DNA of 64,000 bases, taken from Lachnospiraceae bacterium JC7. GTDB taxonomy: Bacteria; Bacillota; Clostridia; Lachnospirales; Lachnospiraceae. Every line of letters begins with the position of its first letter. The first letter of the stretch is position 1. The notes under the pieces were generated by a model. It saw nothing but the letters and a program-made list of their open reading frames with translations. It did not search any database and was not told the DNA's origin. The position numbers were made by a program, and so were the translations under genes. The stretch covers positions 186,001-250,000 of the forward strand of contig ALYD01000001.1 in NCBI GenBank assembly GCA_000513555.1. Direction: 5' to 3'. Of this stretch, positions 1 to 9,686 are shown piece by piece.

Positions 1-121
1 TACTTGCAACAGGTTCTTCCACGAAGCTGTTCCACGCTCTGCAGCCGGGGCACTGACCCAGCCACTTGGCAGATTCATAACCGCACTCCTTACAATAAAA
101 TTTTGATGTGATCTTAGCCAT
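1..121 (-). CDS. radA: RadA/Sms DNA repair protein, N-terminal fragment (runs off window)
   Basis: The gene starts at 121 (ATG) and continues past the left edge; about 40 residues are visible. They begin [20 protein letters not shown] and contain a four-cysteine zinc ribbon (CKEC, then CPGC), followed by a WNSFVEE segment typical of the RadA N-terminus. RadA is a RecA-like ATPase/DnaB-like helicase that processes recombination intermediates. It lies directly downstream of clpC, the same order as in Bacillus clpC-radA, but a good terminator (140-161) separates the two. The ATPase and Lon-like domains are outside the window, so the assignment rests on the zinc ribbon and the gene context. Confidence 0.88.
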   Translation of the reverse strand, partial: MAKITSKFYCKECGYESAKWLGQCPGCRAWNSFVEEPVAS

Positions 122-139
122 AATAATACCTATAAAAAT

Positions 140-161
140 CGGGTCGGCTCCTGCCGACCCG
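140..161 (-). terminator. Rho-independent terminator of clpC
   Basis: A perfect 9-bp stem (140-148 paired with 153-161, loop TCCT) lies 7 bases after the clpC stop. On the minus strand it is followed by ATTTTTATA. It should separate clpC from radA transcription. Confidence 0.85.
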
Positions 162-168
162 GTAATAC

Positions 169-2748
169 TCACTTTGTTTCCAATGTCTCTGTATCCGCTT
201 CCTGAACAGGTTCAGTAGTCTTCTTCCTTCTGGTTGAAGTCTTCTTCGGCGCTGCTGCGGCCTTCTTTACAGGCTTCTTTTCTGCAGCTGCCTCAGGCTT
301 ACTTCTGTCGGTGAACTTCAGGACATTTTCTTCCTTATCAACGGTGATCTTTACAGTTGAATTCTCAGGAATCTTACCGTCAAGTATCTCCTCAGCAAGC
401 TTGTCCTCAACCTCTGTCTGAATAGTACGGCGAAGCGGTCTCGCACCGAATTTGGGGTTGAAGCCCTTCTCGATGATCCACTCCTTGGACTTCGCATCGA
501 GGTTGATGCGGATGTTCATCTGAGTGCTTGCACGGTTGATGACATCTCTCATCATGATGTCGAGGATGTCCTTCATATTGTCCCTTGTGATCTGATGGAA
601 TACGATGATCTCATCAATACGGTTCAGGAACTCAGGCTTGAAGATGCGGTGTACCTCATCCATGACTCTGCTCTGCATGAACTGATAGTCCTTCTCTGCA
701 GAACCGTCACCGGTATCGAATCCCAGACGCTTAGGGCTCACGATCTGCTCGGCGCCTGCATTGGAAGTCATGATGATGATGGTGTTCTTGAAGGAGACCT
801 TGCGGCCCTGCGCATCGGTGATGTGACCGTCATCAAGTACCTGAAGAAGTATGTTCAGTACATCAGGATGAGCCTTCTCGATCTCATCGAAAAGAATTAC
901 GGAGTAAGGATTGCGGCGTACCTTTTCGCTGAGCTGTCCGCCCTCATCATAACCGACATATCCTGGCGGAGAACCAATCATCTTGGAGACGCTGTACTTC
1001 TCCATGTACTCCGACATATCAACTCGGATCAGGTTGTTCTCAGAACCGAACATGGCCTCAGCCAGAGCCTTCGAAAGCTCTGTCTTACCTACACCTGTAG
1101 GTCCCAGGAACATGAAAGAACCGATAGGACGCTTCGGATCCTTGAGTCCGACTCTTCCTCTCTTTATGGCCTTGGAAACGGCTGAAACAGCCTCTGTCTG
1201 GCCTACGACTCTCTTATGAAGAGTATCCTCAAGACGCATCAGCTTCTCTGTCTCGCCCTCTGTGAGCTTCTGAACGGGGATCTTTGTCCATTCGGAGACA
1301 ACATTGGCGATATCTGTTTCTGTGACATGAAGCATATTCTCTTCCTTATCCTTCTGCCACTTCTCGAATTCCTTATCCAGCTTCTGCTTCTTCTGCTCCT
1401 GCTTCTTCTTGATCTCTGAAGCACCCTCGAAATCTTCCTTACGGATGCACTGTTCCTTGTCGGCTTCCAGAGCCTCTATCTGTGCACGGAGCTTCTTTAT
1501 GGACTGTGGTTCACCTGATGAATTGATGCGGATCTTTGAAGCCGCTTCATCCACGAGGTCGATGGCCTTGTCCGGAAGATATCTGTCGTTAATGTAACGT
1601 ACTGACAGTGATACGGCAGCCTTGAGTGCTTCATCGTCGATAACAACATGATGGTGCTCCTCATACTTCGGAGCGATGCCCTTCAGTATGTCGTAGGTTT
1701 CATCCTCTGATGGCTCGTCCACCGTTACAGGCTGGAAACGACGCTCAAGAGCTGCATCCTTCTCGATGTGCTTTCTGTACTCGTCGAGAGTTGTGGCACC
1801 GATGATCTGCAGTTCACCTCTTGCCAGTGCAGGCTTCAGGATGTTTGCTGCGTCCAATGCTCCTTCCGCGCCTCCTGCACCGATGATGGTGTGTATCTCA
1901 TCGATAAAAAGAAGTACGTTTCCGTCATTTCGAGCTTCTGCGATGACTCTCTTTATACGCTCCTCAAATTCTCCGCGGTACTTGGAACCTGCCACCATGC
2001 CGGAGATATCCAGGGTAACGAGACGCTTGTTCTGGATGGTCTCAGGAACATCTCCTGTGAAAATGCGTTCAGCGAGACCCTCAACAACAGCTGTCTTACC
2101 TACACCGGGCTCACCGATGAGACAAGGGTTGTTCTTGGTACGTCTGGAGAGGATCTGAATGACTCTCATGATCTCTGACTCACGTCCGATGACAGGATCC
2201 AGCTTTCCGTTGGCGGCCATCTCTGTCAGATCTCTCGAATACTGATCGAGGGTTGGTGTCTCAGACTGTTTTGCTGGCTGTGCCTGACGGGATGAACGAT
2301 CATCAACGATGATGTCATCGCCTATTACAGCCATGATCTGCTGGTACATACGCTGAGCGTTTCCGCCGAGGGTTGCGATGATCCTTGAAGCCACACAGTT
2401 TGTATCTTTAAGCAGAGAGATCAGTATGTGCTCCGTGCCCACGAGTCTGGAGCCGGAACGCATAGCCTCCTGCATGGAATTTTCCATGATCTTTTTGGCT
2501 GAAGGTGTGTAACCTGCACGGTCAGTGATGGCAACACTGTTATCAGGTGAGATGAATTTCGCTATCATTTCCTTAATGCGTTCATCGTCGATGCCGTTTG
2601 ACTGTAATACCTTGGCAGCCACTGCTGTGCCTTCTCTACGAAGACCAAGCAGAATATGTTCAGTTCCTATGTAATTGTGCCCGAGCTCTTCTGCAGCTTC
2701 GATAGCGAGCTGAAGAGAACGCTGAGCCTGAATAGTAAATTGATTCAT
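169..2748 (-). CDS. clpC: ATP-dependent Clp protease ATP-binding subunit ClpC
   Basis: Hsp100 AAA+ unfoldase that feeds substrates to ClpP. The 859 residues show two Clp-N repeats (about 1-143), a first AAA+ module with Walker A GEPGVGKT (212-219) and Walker B LLFIDEIH (about 279-286), a UVR/M-domain coiled coil (about 437-466) that separates ClpC from ClpA, and a second AAA+ module with GPTGVGKT (549-556). The last 40 or so residues are an unusual Lys/Ala/Thr-rich tail that is not part of the core fold. The start is set by AGGTGG seven bases upstream and a good promoter (2773-2801). ctsR, mcsA and mcsB, which usually precede clpC, are absent: the upstream neighbour is an unrelated surface-protein gene with its own terminator. 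ClpC rather than ClpE/ClpB is supported by the N repeats plus the UVR linker. Confidence 0.97.
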   Translation of the reverse strand: MNQFTIQAQRSLQLAIEAAEELGHNYIGTEHILLGLRREGTAVAAKVLQSNGIDDERIKEMIAKFISPDNSVAITDRAGYTPSAKKIMENSMQEAMRSGSRLVGTEHILISLLKDTNCVASRIIATLGGNAQRMYQQIMAVIGDDIIVDDRSSRQAQPAKQSETPTLDQYSRDLTEMAANGKLDPVIGRESEIMRVIQILSRRTKNNPCLIGEPGVGKTAVVEGLAERIFTGDVPETIQNKRLVTLDISGMVAGSKYRGEFEERIKRVIAEARNDGNVLLFIDEIHTIIGAGGAEGALDAANILKPALARGELQIIGATTLDEYRKHIEKDAALERRFQPVTVDEPSEDETYDILKGIAPKYEEHHHVVIDDEALKAAVSLSVRYINDRYLPDKAIDLVDEAASKIRINSSGEPQSIKKLRAQIEALEADKEQCIRKEDFEGASEIKKKQEQKKQKLDKEFEKWQKDKEENMLHVTETDIANVVSEWTKIPVQKLTEGETEKLMRLEDTLHKRVVGQTEAVSAVSKAIKRGRVGLKDPKRPIGSFMFLGPTGVGKTELSKALAEAMFGSENNLIRVDMSEYMEKYSVSKMIGSPPGYVGYDEGGQLSEKVRRNPYSVILFDEIEKAHPDVLNILLQVLDDGHITDAQGRKVSFKNTIIIMTSNAGAEQIVSPKRLGFDTGDGSAEKDYQFMQSRVMDEVHRIFKPEFLNRIDEIIVFHQITRDNMKDILDIMMRDVINRASTQMNIRINLDAKSKEWIIEKGFNPKFGARPLRRTIQTEVEDKLAEEILDGKIPENSTVKITVDKEENVLKFTDRSKPEAAAEKKPVKKAAAAPKKTSTRRKKTTEPVQEADTETLETK

Positions 2749-2772
2749 GCTTTACCACCTTTCATAAAAGAT

Positions 2773-2801
2773 ATTCTAGAACATTTGTAGGATTTAATCA
2801 A
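2773..2801 (-). promoter_or_regulatory. sigma-A promoter of clpC
   Basis: Read on the minus strand: -35 TTGATT (2796-2801), 17-bp spacer, -10 TAGAAT (2773-2778), 25 bases before the clpC ATG. I could not see a CtsR-type direct repeat around it. Confidence 0.7.
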
Positions 2802-2905
2802 TGTTCACTGTATACCGCTTCATATAAATTTTATATATGAGACAGTCCGGGCGAGATCCCCGCAAGGTCCGCTTTCATTATCTGAAGTTAAGTATGTTTA
2901 TGAAA

Positions 2906-2935
2906 ACAGCAGACGCCTGAGAAGACGTCTGCTGT
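2906..2935 (-). terminator. Terminator after the cohesin-like gene
   Basis: A perfect 10-bp stem (2906-2915 with 2926-2935), followed on the minus strand by TTTTCATAAA. It lies 36 bases after the stop of the gene ending at 2971 and isolates it from clpC. Confidence 0.8.
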
Positions 2936-2970
2936 AAGTGAATCCATATTTTGTTTATAATGTCCTGAAA

Positions 2971-4611
2971 TCAAAGATCCTCTATATCGAGTCCGTTGCT
3001 TTCTTTGGATTCTTCCTCTTCTGATGTATCATCAGCTGTTGCAGAAGCCACTGAGCTTGCGAACTTTGTAAGGGAGCTTGCTGACTTCCACTCATTGCTC
3101 AAGTCGAAAGCCTTTGTAGCACCGAGATCTTCTTCAGCCTGTACCTCTGTATCCTCATCACTGTCCAGATCGAGATCTTCAAAATCAAGTCCAGTTTCTT
3201 CAGCGATCTTTTCCTCGGCAAGAGAAAGCTTATCAAGCTTATGCTTGTCCTTTCTGGTGATAACTCTGGTCATCTCGAGATCAGGATTTGTAATGTCCTC
3301 TGTTTCGATAGGACCGGTGTGTCTTAATGTATCGAGAGCTATGGTCTCATCAAGCTTCTCTGCTTCAGATCTCTCAGGTGCAGATGAACGCTTAGGCTCC
3401 TGTGAACCCGGACGGCGTAATGAATCTGTACGTGAAGATCCTCTTCTCTGTGTAAGAAGAACGATCACGAAAATGAAGAGTATAAGTACCAGTCCGCCAA
3501 GTACACATGCAAGGATGAACATGCTGTTGTACTGTGCTACGAGCTTGTCATATCGCTCAACTACCTCAGGGTACTTCTCTGCATTTTTCTTTGTATCTAC
3601 CTCAACCGGATCCTCAAAATATCTCTGGATGGTCTTCTCTGACAGGTCATAACGATAGAAATTGAGCTCTCCGGCATCATTCATACCGTAAACTATGCAG
3701 TACTGATGCTCTGTATCTTCCTTCCATACCCATCCCTTGACCTGATGTCCGTCGATGTCGATGGTGCTCTCTGCAAAGCCAACCGGAATCTCAACGTCTG
3801 AACCCGGATTCATGATGGTGATGGTCTTTTCCTTTGAGCTGAGCTTAACGCCTTCGTTTACAGTCTGTGAGTTGGCTGTCTGAGCGTCGTCAGCATTAGG
3901 ACCGCCCTCCTGCTTGTTTACCTTGATGATATACTGAGCCTGAGTCATGCCGTCAGCGGCGGTTACTGTAACGGAAACTGTGTTCTCACCCATGTTGAGA
4001 TTTTCGTTACCGCTTACTGATGTACTTGCACCTGCGTCTTCGGTTGAAGCATTGATGGCAAGTGTGTTTACATCTGTGCCGACTATAACTGAATACTCTG
4101 TGATAGTGCTTGAGAACTCAGGTGTCAGAGTTCCCGGAGATACCAGAAGACTAGATAAAAGTGCGTTGTTTGCTGATGTTGAATTTGAAGAAACTGTTAC
4201 TGTAGATGAGCCCTGATGTGTTACTTCTGCGATGGCCTCATCGGTATCGTATACTTCATAATTCGCAAGTTTGATGGATGCGCTTCCTGAGGACAGGGTG
4301 TTGAACTTCAGGTTGTACTCGAGAGTTCCTGTTCCGGCTCCGTTTGTGGCGCCCTTTACACGTACTGTTCCTGCACCGCCCTCTGCATCAGTTCCGCTTA
4401 CGAACTGGAGCAGATTTGAATCGTAACCAAGTGTGATGTCAGATCTGGAAAGGGTTCCGTCTGTACTGGAAACCTTCATGGTGACATTTACTTCGGAACC
4501 GACTGTTACAGACGGATCTGAAAATGAAATTGAAGCTGTAGCAGCCAATGCCTGTAGAGACAAAAGGGCTGAAAGTGCAGCAGTCGCTATAAAATATTTA
4601 AAATGAATCAT
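2971..4611 (-). CDS. Cohesin-like/cadherin-like membrane-anchored surface protein
   Basis: A 546-residue protein with a signal peptide (1-23, ends QALA-ATA), a cohesin-type beta-sandwich (about 25-140: TASISFSDPSVTVGSEVNVTM, LGYDSNLLQF), a cadherin-like beta-sandwich (about 150-232: LSSLLVSPGTLTPEFSSTITEYSV), a region of unknown fold (260-335), one transmembrane helix (363-387) and a 160-residue acidic cytoplasmic tail. The topology puts the two sandwiches outside the cell. It starts 39 bases after the glucosaminidase gene with SD GAGG, so the two are probably cotranscribed. Cohesin-like modules bind dockerins in cellulosomes, but here the cohesin-like fold could simply be an adhesion or carbohydrate-binding module; no dockerin is visible nearby. 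The exact function is unknown. Confidence 0.8.
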   Translation of the reverse strand: MIHFKYFIATAALSALLSLQALAATASISFSDPSVTVGSEVNVTMKVSSTDGTLSRSDITLGYDSNLLQFVSGTDAEGGAGTVRVKGATNGAGTGTLEYNLKFNTLSSGSASIKLANYEVYDTDEAIAEVTHQGSSTVTVSSNSTSANNALLSSLLVSPGTLTPEFSSTITEYSVIVGTDVNTLAINASTEDAGASTSVSGNENLNMGENTVSVTVTAADGMTQAQYIIKVNKQEGGPNADDAQTANSQTVNEGVKLSSKEKTITIMNPGSDVEIPVGFAESTIDIDGHQVKGWVWKEDTEHQYCIVYGMNDAGELNFYRYDLSEKTIQRYFEDPVEVDTKKNAEKYPEVVERYDKLVAQYNSMFILACVLGGLVLILFIFVIVLLTQRRGSSRTDSLRRPGSQEPKRSSAPERSEAEKLDETIALDTLRHTGPIETEDITNPDLEMTRVITRKDKHKLDKLSLAEEKIAEETGLDFEDLDLDSDEDTEVQAEEDLGATKAFDLSNEWKSASSLTKFASSVASATADDTSEEEESKESNGLDIEDL

Positions 4612-4650
4612 GAAAACCTCTTTTTTATGTTTTATAAATATCGCTTTATT

Positions 4651-6801
4651 TTACAATGGACCGACGCCAACTTCAACTAAATTAGCTTCGATTGTTTCCG
4701 AAGAAACGGAAACAGAAGCATCTGATGATTCAATCTGAACAGAAACACCGGCTGCAGAGCCGTCAGCTGATGCTGCGGCTGCCTGGTCGGAACTGTACAT
4801 TCCGCCGCCGGCCTTATTGATGGTTATAGTATAGGTCCTCTGATCTCCGTTCTCCGCGGTAACAGTTACCGGAATTATGTTGGAGGCCTGTGCCAATGCT
4901 ACCTGGCCTGCACCCTGGATGGCTGCGCCGGAGTGAATGGCTGCGGCAGAAACATTAACATATGATACGGAAGGATCAACGATAAGTGTGTAGGATTCGG
5001 TATCCATATTGAAGCCCGGTGTAAGGGCGAAACCGTCTACTGAAAGAGCAGCCAGCTTGTTGTTCGGATTACCGTCCTTTGTAGGCATAGGACATGCTGT
5101 TTCAGGCATGTTTGTATATACAGGGATGAAGAACTCGATGGCATCGTTTCTCATGGTCTGGGTATAGGCCTTTCCAAGCTTCTTGCCCTCTTCCGCTGCA
5201 CCCTGGGTGTTGGTCATGTACTGGTGCTTGAACATGTTCGAGCCCTGAACATTGAACTTCTTAAGATAGAGGGTGTTCTGGCCTGCGTTTACATAGTTCT
5301 GGGCGTAGAAAAGAGCTCCGCCGATGATGGCGCGTTCTATGGAGTTCCATGGTCTGTTGTAGCTTCCTTCCTGGGATGCATACCAGAGTCCTCTTTCTAC
5401 AGCTGTCATGCCGCCTGCAGCATAGGCACCTACATTGAAGAAATTATAGTATCCTGTTGCACCTGAAATAGAACCGCTGGTTCCCTTGGTGCCCTGCTCC
5501 TGAATGATCATGGACGCAAGAACATATGGATTGACCTGTGATATCTGTGCGGCTTCCATGATGATGTCGGAGTATGTTACTGTCATGGTACCTGAACCCT
5601 GGGCGAGTGCCTGTAAATAAGCTGAATTGTCAGTGGCTGCTGTGCCGTTTGCTGCAGCTGCTGAAGCATCTGTTGCTGCTGCACTGTCTGCTGCGGCAAC
5701 TGTAGGACCTGAAACCAGTCCGGCTGAAGCATCGGTTCCTGTACCTGTTGCGTCTACTATATAGGTAGAATCTGTGGATGAACCGTCAGCGGTTCCCGAT
5801 ACAGGAACAACAGCTGAAACATAATGTGAAGAATCACCGCCGGCAGATGGTGCTTCATATGCGATGACCACTTCATCAGAGCTCATTCCTGAGTTCACAA
5901 GATCGGATATGGAATCTGCGACTGTAGGGCCTGTAACATCTGTTGCCGCTGAAGCTGTATCTGCGGCTGCAGTGTTTCCTGCATTTGCATACATTGACTG
6001 AAGAGCAGCCTGATAAAGGTTGCTTGTGGAATCTACGGTAACGGCTCCTTCGAGGAAGGTGCCCTGAACCATGGACTTCAGACCGTCAAGAGTCTGCTTT
6101 GCAGGATCGAATTTATGAGCGGTGAACTGGAAGATGTAGTTCTCATCAAGGAAGTTTCTCGGGTCCATATAGTACTCGAGGATCCCCTGAGAAGCTGCTA
6201 CCCATGTGGCACCGTCGAAACCGGGCCATGTTGATGTGGTCCAGTCAAACTTTCCGGGGTCTGTGGACTTCCATGATGAACGGACTGTTTTTTCGATGAG
6301 ACTGTTTGTTCCCTGTAACTCGGACTGAATTACATATGACCAGTCAAGGCCAGTCTGCTCAGCTGTGAAGACCCAGTTTGGATACTGTGCATGGAGCTGT
6401 CTGAGACCCGGCTTATAGCTTTCGGGGAAGCCCTGCTGTGTGAGGTAGTCTTCGAAGTTTGCATCAGTTGTATAAGTAGCCTGATACTTTACGAAGTCAG
6501 AACGAACATATCCGCTTCCGCCTGCAAATGAGATCTGGTACCAGACATTTCCGTCGGTTCCTGTGGCCTGATTCATAACAGTTACCTGTGTGTTGTTTCC
6601 AAGTGAGGTGACGATGGAGCTGTCGGTTCCTGCTCCGGAGCGTACATTTACATTACTTCCGGAAATAACTGTTGTGGATTCCGCATGTGCAACGGCAGCG
6701 CTGTTCAGAAAAGATGTTGCCGGTGCCGACATAAAGATACTGAGCGCTGATAAAAATGCGCCCGCTTTATGAAGTTTCCGTCTATAATTCATTTTTTTCA
6801 T
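4651..6801 (-). CDS. Secreted SH3b endo-beta-N-acetylglucosaminidase with cadherin-like domain
   Basis: Probable peptidoglycan hydrolase of 716 residues. Domains: signal peptide (1-40, AVAHA-EST), bacterial SH3 domain (about 43-107: NVNVRSGAGTDSSIVTSLG), a conserved segment (125-255: YPNWVFTAEQTGLDW), an Ala/Ser/Thr-rich linker (about 275-395), a glucosaminidase-like domain (about 410-560) with candidate catalytic Glu435 in MIIQEQG and the YYNFFNVGA motif, and a C-terminal cadherin-like domain (582-663). The frame is open to 6837, but the ATG at 6801 begins a cleaner signal peptide and has AGGAT/GGGG just upstream; the ATG at 6792 is a further option. A promoter lies at 6872-6900. The protein likely acts in the wall, together with the cohesin-like protein encoded downstream. 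Confidence 0.85.
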   Translation of the reverse strand: MKKMNYRRKLHKAGAFLSALSIFMSAPATSFLNSAAVAHAESTTVISGSNVNVRSGAGTDSSIVTSLGNNTQVTVMNQATGTDGNVWYQISFAGGSGYVRSDFVKYQATYTTDANFEDYLTQQGFPESYKPGLRQLHAQYPNWVFTAEQTGLDWSYVIQSELQGTNSLIEKTVRSSWKSTDPGKFDWTTSTWPGFDGATWVAASQGILEYYMDPRNFLDENYIFQFTAHKFDPAKQTLDGLKSMVQGTFLEGAVTVDSTSNLYQAALQSMYANAGNTAAADTASAATDVTGPTVADSISDLVNSGMSSDEVVIAYEAPSAGGDSSHYVSAVVPVSGTADGSSTDSTYIVDATGTGTDASAGLVSGPTVAAADSAAATDASAAAANGTAATDNSAYLQALAQGSGTMTVTYSDIIMEAAQISQVNPYVLASMIIQEQGTKGTSGSISGATGYYNFFNVGAYAAGGMTAVERGLWYASQEGSYNRPWNSIERAIIGGALFYAQNYVNAGQNTLYLKKFNVQGSNMFKHQYMTNTQGAAEEGKKLGKAYTQTMRNDAIEFFIPVYTNMPETACPMPTKDGNPNNKLAALSVDGFALTPGFNMDTESYTLIVDPSVSYVNVSAAAIHSGAAIQGAGQVALAQASNIIPVTVTAENGDQRTYTITINKAGGGMYSSDQAAAASADGSAAGVSVQIESSDASVSVSSETIEANLVEVGVGPL

Positions 6802-6871
6802 GACCCCTATCCTATCCCTTGTATATTTATAGAACAAATTTCAAAAGTATTTATAATTTTACTACTTCTAC

Positions 6872-6900
6872 AATATAAAATCAGCAATTATCACCGTCAA
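6872..6900 (-). promoter_or_regulatory. sigma-A promoter of the glucosaminidase operon
   Basis: Minus strand: -35 TTGACG (6895-6900), 17-bp spacer, -10 TATATT (6872-6877). The start codon at 6801 is 71 bases downstream of the -10. Confidence 0.7.
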
Positions 6901-7009
6901 CGAAAAATAGAATTATTCAGATAACCGACAAAGATTCGTAATAATCAAATGAGCCGGATAAATGTGATTCGTGCTGGGCTCTCATGCCCATACTTTGGCA
7001 TATAAAATT

Positions 7010-7040
7010 AAAGAGGGTGCCGGAATCCGGCACCCTCTTT
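7010..7040 (-). terminator. Terminator of the Na+-decarboxylase operon
   Basis: A perfect 14-bp stem (7010-7023 with 7027-7040, loop AAT), followed by AATTTTATA on the minus strand, 22 bases after the oadA stop. Flanking A/T tracts on both sides make it potentially bidirectional. Confidence 0.85.
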
Positions 7041-7062
7041 AAAAAGGATAAATCAGTCTCTA

Positions 7063-8466
7063 TTAAACTGGATACGCCTTGTTGGCTTTGTCAGCAGCTG
7101 TTGCTGCTACACCTGACTCCTGAGCATTACGATACTCGAAGAAGTCCTTTGCTACTGCAGGGAAGAGAGCGTATGAAAGAACGTCTTCCTTTGTAGGATT
7201 CTTTACATACTGCTTTGTCTCCTCTGTGTACTTCTCCATCTGAGGCTCGATATGGTCAGCAGGACGGTCTGTCATCTGAGCTGCACCCTTAAGGATCTTT
7301 GAAACTACTTCAGGATCCATAGGCTTAACTGTACGTCCGAACTCTCCTGCAACGAGCTTACGTGACTCGTTAGGAACCATCTTGTATCTCTCACCCATGA
7401 GAACGTTCATAACAGCCTGTGTACCAACGATCTGTGATGAAGGTGTAACGAGAGGTGGCTCACCGAAGTCCTTACGAACTCTTGGAACTTCCTCAAGAAC
7501 CTCTGTAAGCTGATCGTCCTTACCAGCCTGGTGAAGCTGAGAAATAAGGTTTGAAAGCATACCGCCAGGTACCTGATATCTGAGAGTGTTAACATTAACA
7601 CCAAGAACCTTTGTTGAAAGAAGACCTGACTTCAGGCACTCCTCACGATATGGCTCGAAGTAGTTGGATACATCGATGAGCTTGTTTACATCGAGACCTG
7701 TATCGTACTCTGTACCCTCGAGAGCCTTGACCATAACGTCTGTTGAAGGCTGTGATGTTCCGAGCGCGAAAGGTGTTGATGCTGTATCGATGATATCAGC
7801 ACCTGCCTCGATACACTTAAGGTAAGTCATTGAAGCCATACCTGATGTATAGTGTGTGTGGATCTCGATAGGAAGCTTTGTTCCTCTCTTGAGAGCCTTA
7901 ACGAGGTCGTAACCTGCCTGTGGAAGAAGGAGTCCTGCCATATCCTTGACACAGAGAGAATCAGCACCGAGACTCTCAACGTCGTTGGCAAGCTTCTCCC
8001 AGTAATCAAGTGTATAAGCATCACCGAGAGTATAGCAAAGTGCGATCTGAGCGTGGCCGCCCTCTCTCTTTGTAGCCTTTACAGCAGTCTCAAGGTTACG
8101 GATATCATTGAGACAGTCGAAAATACGGATAACATCGATACCGTTTGCGATTGATCTCTCTACGAAATTGTCAACAACGTCATCGGCATAGTGATTGTAG
8201 CCAAGGATGTTCTGACCTCTGAAAAGCATCTGAAGCTTTGTGTTCTTCATGTGGCTCTTGATCATTCTGAGTCTCTCCCAAGGATCCTCCTTAAGGAAAC
8301 GAAGACATGAATCAAATGTAGCGCCGCCCCAGCACTCTACAGCGTTATAACCAACCTGATCCATCTTATCAAGGATCGGCTCCATCTCTGAACTCGGCAT
8401 ACGAGTTGCAATTAATGACTGGTGAGCATCACGCAGTACTGTTTCTGTAATTTTTACTTTAGCCAT
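7063..8466 (-). CDS. oadA: Oxaloacetate decarboxylase alpha subunit / pyruvate carboxylase carboxyltransferase (5S type)
   Basis: Transfers the carboxyl group between an alpha-keto acid (oxaloacetate/pyruvate) and biotin. The 467 residues hold an HMGL-like TIM barrel (about 1-275) with the metal and substrate motif RDAHQS (12-17), active-site Lys174 in CVKDMAG and metal ligands in HTHYTSGM (203-210), then the conserved PYC/OADA carboxyltransferase domain (about 300-455). The biotinyl domain found at the end of many OadA proteins is missing; two separate biotinyl proteins in the same operon supply it. It is the last gene of the operon, 14 bases after oadB, and precedes the terminator. It could also be named the 5S transcarboxylase subunit or PycB; the sequence cannot distinguish the direction of the reaction. 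Confidence 0.92.
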   Translation of the reverse strand: MAKVKITETVLRDAHQSLIATRMPSSEMEPILDKMDQVGYNAVECWGGATFDSCLRFLKEDPWERLRMIKSHMKNTKLQMLFRGQNILGYNHYADDVVDNFVERSIANGIDVIRIFDCLNDIRNLETAVKATKREGGHAQIALCYTLGDAYTLDYWEKLANDVESLGADSLCVKDMAGLLLPQAGYDLVKALKRGTKLPIEIHTHYTSGMASMTYLKCIEAGADIIDTASTPFALGTSQPSTDVMVKALEGTEYDTGLDVNKLIDVSNYFEPYREECLKSGLLSTKVLGVNVNTLRYQVPGGMLSNLISQLHQAGKDDQLTEVLEEVPRVRKDFGEPPLVTPSSQIVGTQAVMNVLMGERYKMVPNESRKLVAGEFGRTVKPMDPEVVSKILKGAAQMTDRPADHIEPQMEKYTEETKQYVKNPTKEDVLSYALFPAVAKDFFEYRNAQESGVAATAADKANKAYPV

Positions 8467-8480
8467 TTTATCTCCTCTAC

Positions 8481-9629
8481 TTACTTAACACCGTAAACTG
8501 CCATGAATGTACCGGCTGCAACGGCAGTACCGATAACTCCGGCAACGTTAGGACCCATTGCCTGCATGAGCAGGAAGTTTGTAGGATCAGTTTCGGCAGC
8601 AACCTTCTGTGATACTCTGGCAGCCATAGGAACGGCTGAAACTCCGGCAGAACCGATCAGAGGGTTGATCTTCTTTCCAGAAAGAACGTACATAAGCTTT
8701 CCGATTACAACACCGGCAGCTGTACCGAATGCAAATGCGATAAGGCCGAGAGCAACGATCTTCAATGTATCGACATTGAGGAATGCCTCTGCTGATGTTG
8801 CACCACCTACAGAAGTACCGAGCATGATAACAACGATGTACATCATTGCGTTAGATGCTGTCTCTGTGAGCTGCTTAACAACACCGCACTCCTTGAAGAG
8901 ATTACCGAGCATGAGCATACCGACAAGTGGTGCTGTTGTAGGAAGAAGTACACAAACAACTACTGTAACAACGATAGGGAAGAGAATTCTCTCCAGCTTT
9001 GATACAGGACGAAGTGTAGGCATCTTAACCTTACGCTCTTCTTCTGTTGTAAGAGCCTTCATGATAGGAGGCTGAATGATAGGAACCAGTGACATGTAGG
9101 AGTAAGCTGCTACAGCGATTGGTCCGAGAAGAGATGTCTGTCCGAGCTTGTTGCAAAGGAAGATGGAAGTAGGACCGTCAGCACCACCGATGATGGAGAT
9201 GGCTGCGGCTGCAGCTCCATTGAATCCCATGAAAATAGCCATGAAATAAGCTGAGTAAATACCGAACTGAGCAGCGGCACCGAGCAGGAATGTGATCGGG
9301 TTCGCGATCAGCGGTGAGAAATCAGTCTGTGCACCTACACCCATGAAGATAAGTGATGGAAGGATCGACCACTCATCAAGATGGAAGAAGTACCAAAGAA
9401 GTCCACCTGTTCCGCTAATTGATTTCTCCGGCTCAAGCATGATGTCCGGATAGATATTAACAAGCAGCATACCGAAAGCGATAGGAACCAGAAGAAGCGG
9501 CTCAAATCCCTTGGCGATCGCAAGATAAAGGAAAATAAATGCGACGAAGATCATCAGGATATTTCCCCATGTCATGCTTACGAAAGCTGTCTGCTGGAGC
9601 AGGTTTGAAAATGTTTGTAATGCGTTCAT
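8481..9629 (-). CDS. oadB: Na+-translocating decarboxylase beta subunit (OadB/GcdB/MmdB family)
   Basis: Integral membrane carboxybiotin decarboxylase whose reaction drives Na+ export. The 382 residues are mostly hydrophobic, with about nine to eleven membrane segments and the family's conserved stretches: an early acidic loop, the GIYSAYFMAIFMGFNGAAAAAISIIGGADGPTSIF region (short quotes: IIGGADGPTSI) with the Asp and Ser/Thr implicated in Na+ binding, and a C-terminal GSAGVSAVPMAARVSQ segment. The length fits the family (about 375-430). It is flanked by the biotin carrier and oadA in one operon. The same beta subunit type serves oxaloacetate, methylmalonyl-CoA and glutaconyl-CoA decarboxylases, so the substrate depends on the carboxyltransferases beside it. 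Confidence 0.94.
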   Translation of the reverse strand: MNALQTFSNLLQQTAFVSMTWGNILMIFVAFIFLYLAIAKGFEPLLLVPIAFGMLLVNIYPDIMLEPEKSISGTGGLLWYFFHLDEWSILPSLIFMGVGAQTDFSPLIANPITFLLGAAAQFGIYSAYFMAIFMGFNGAAAAAISIIGGADGPTSIFLCNKLGQTSLLGPIAVAAYSYMSLVPIIQPPIMKALTTEEERKVKMPTLRPVSKLERILFPIVVTVVVCVLLPTTAPLVGMLMLGNLFKECGVVKQLTETASNAMMYIVVIMLGTSVGGATSAEAFLNVDTLKIVALGLIAFAFGTAAGVVIGKLMYVLSGKKINPLIGSAGVSAVPMAARVSQKVAAETDPTNFLLMQAMGPNVAGVIGTAVAAGTFMAVYGVK

Positions 9630-9686
9630 ATTTTAATAACCTCCACAGCAAATCAAATCAACATAATGCAATTACTTAACTTCTGA

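Noticed and set aside
595-2178. Plus-strand open frames opposite clpC
   Set aside because: They lie wholly inside clpC, lack SD sites and have no recognisable domain; shadows of the highly conserved coding strand.
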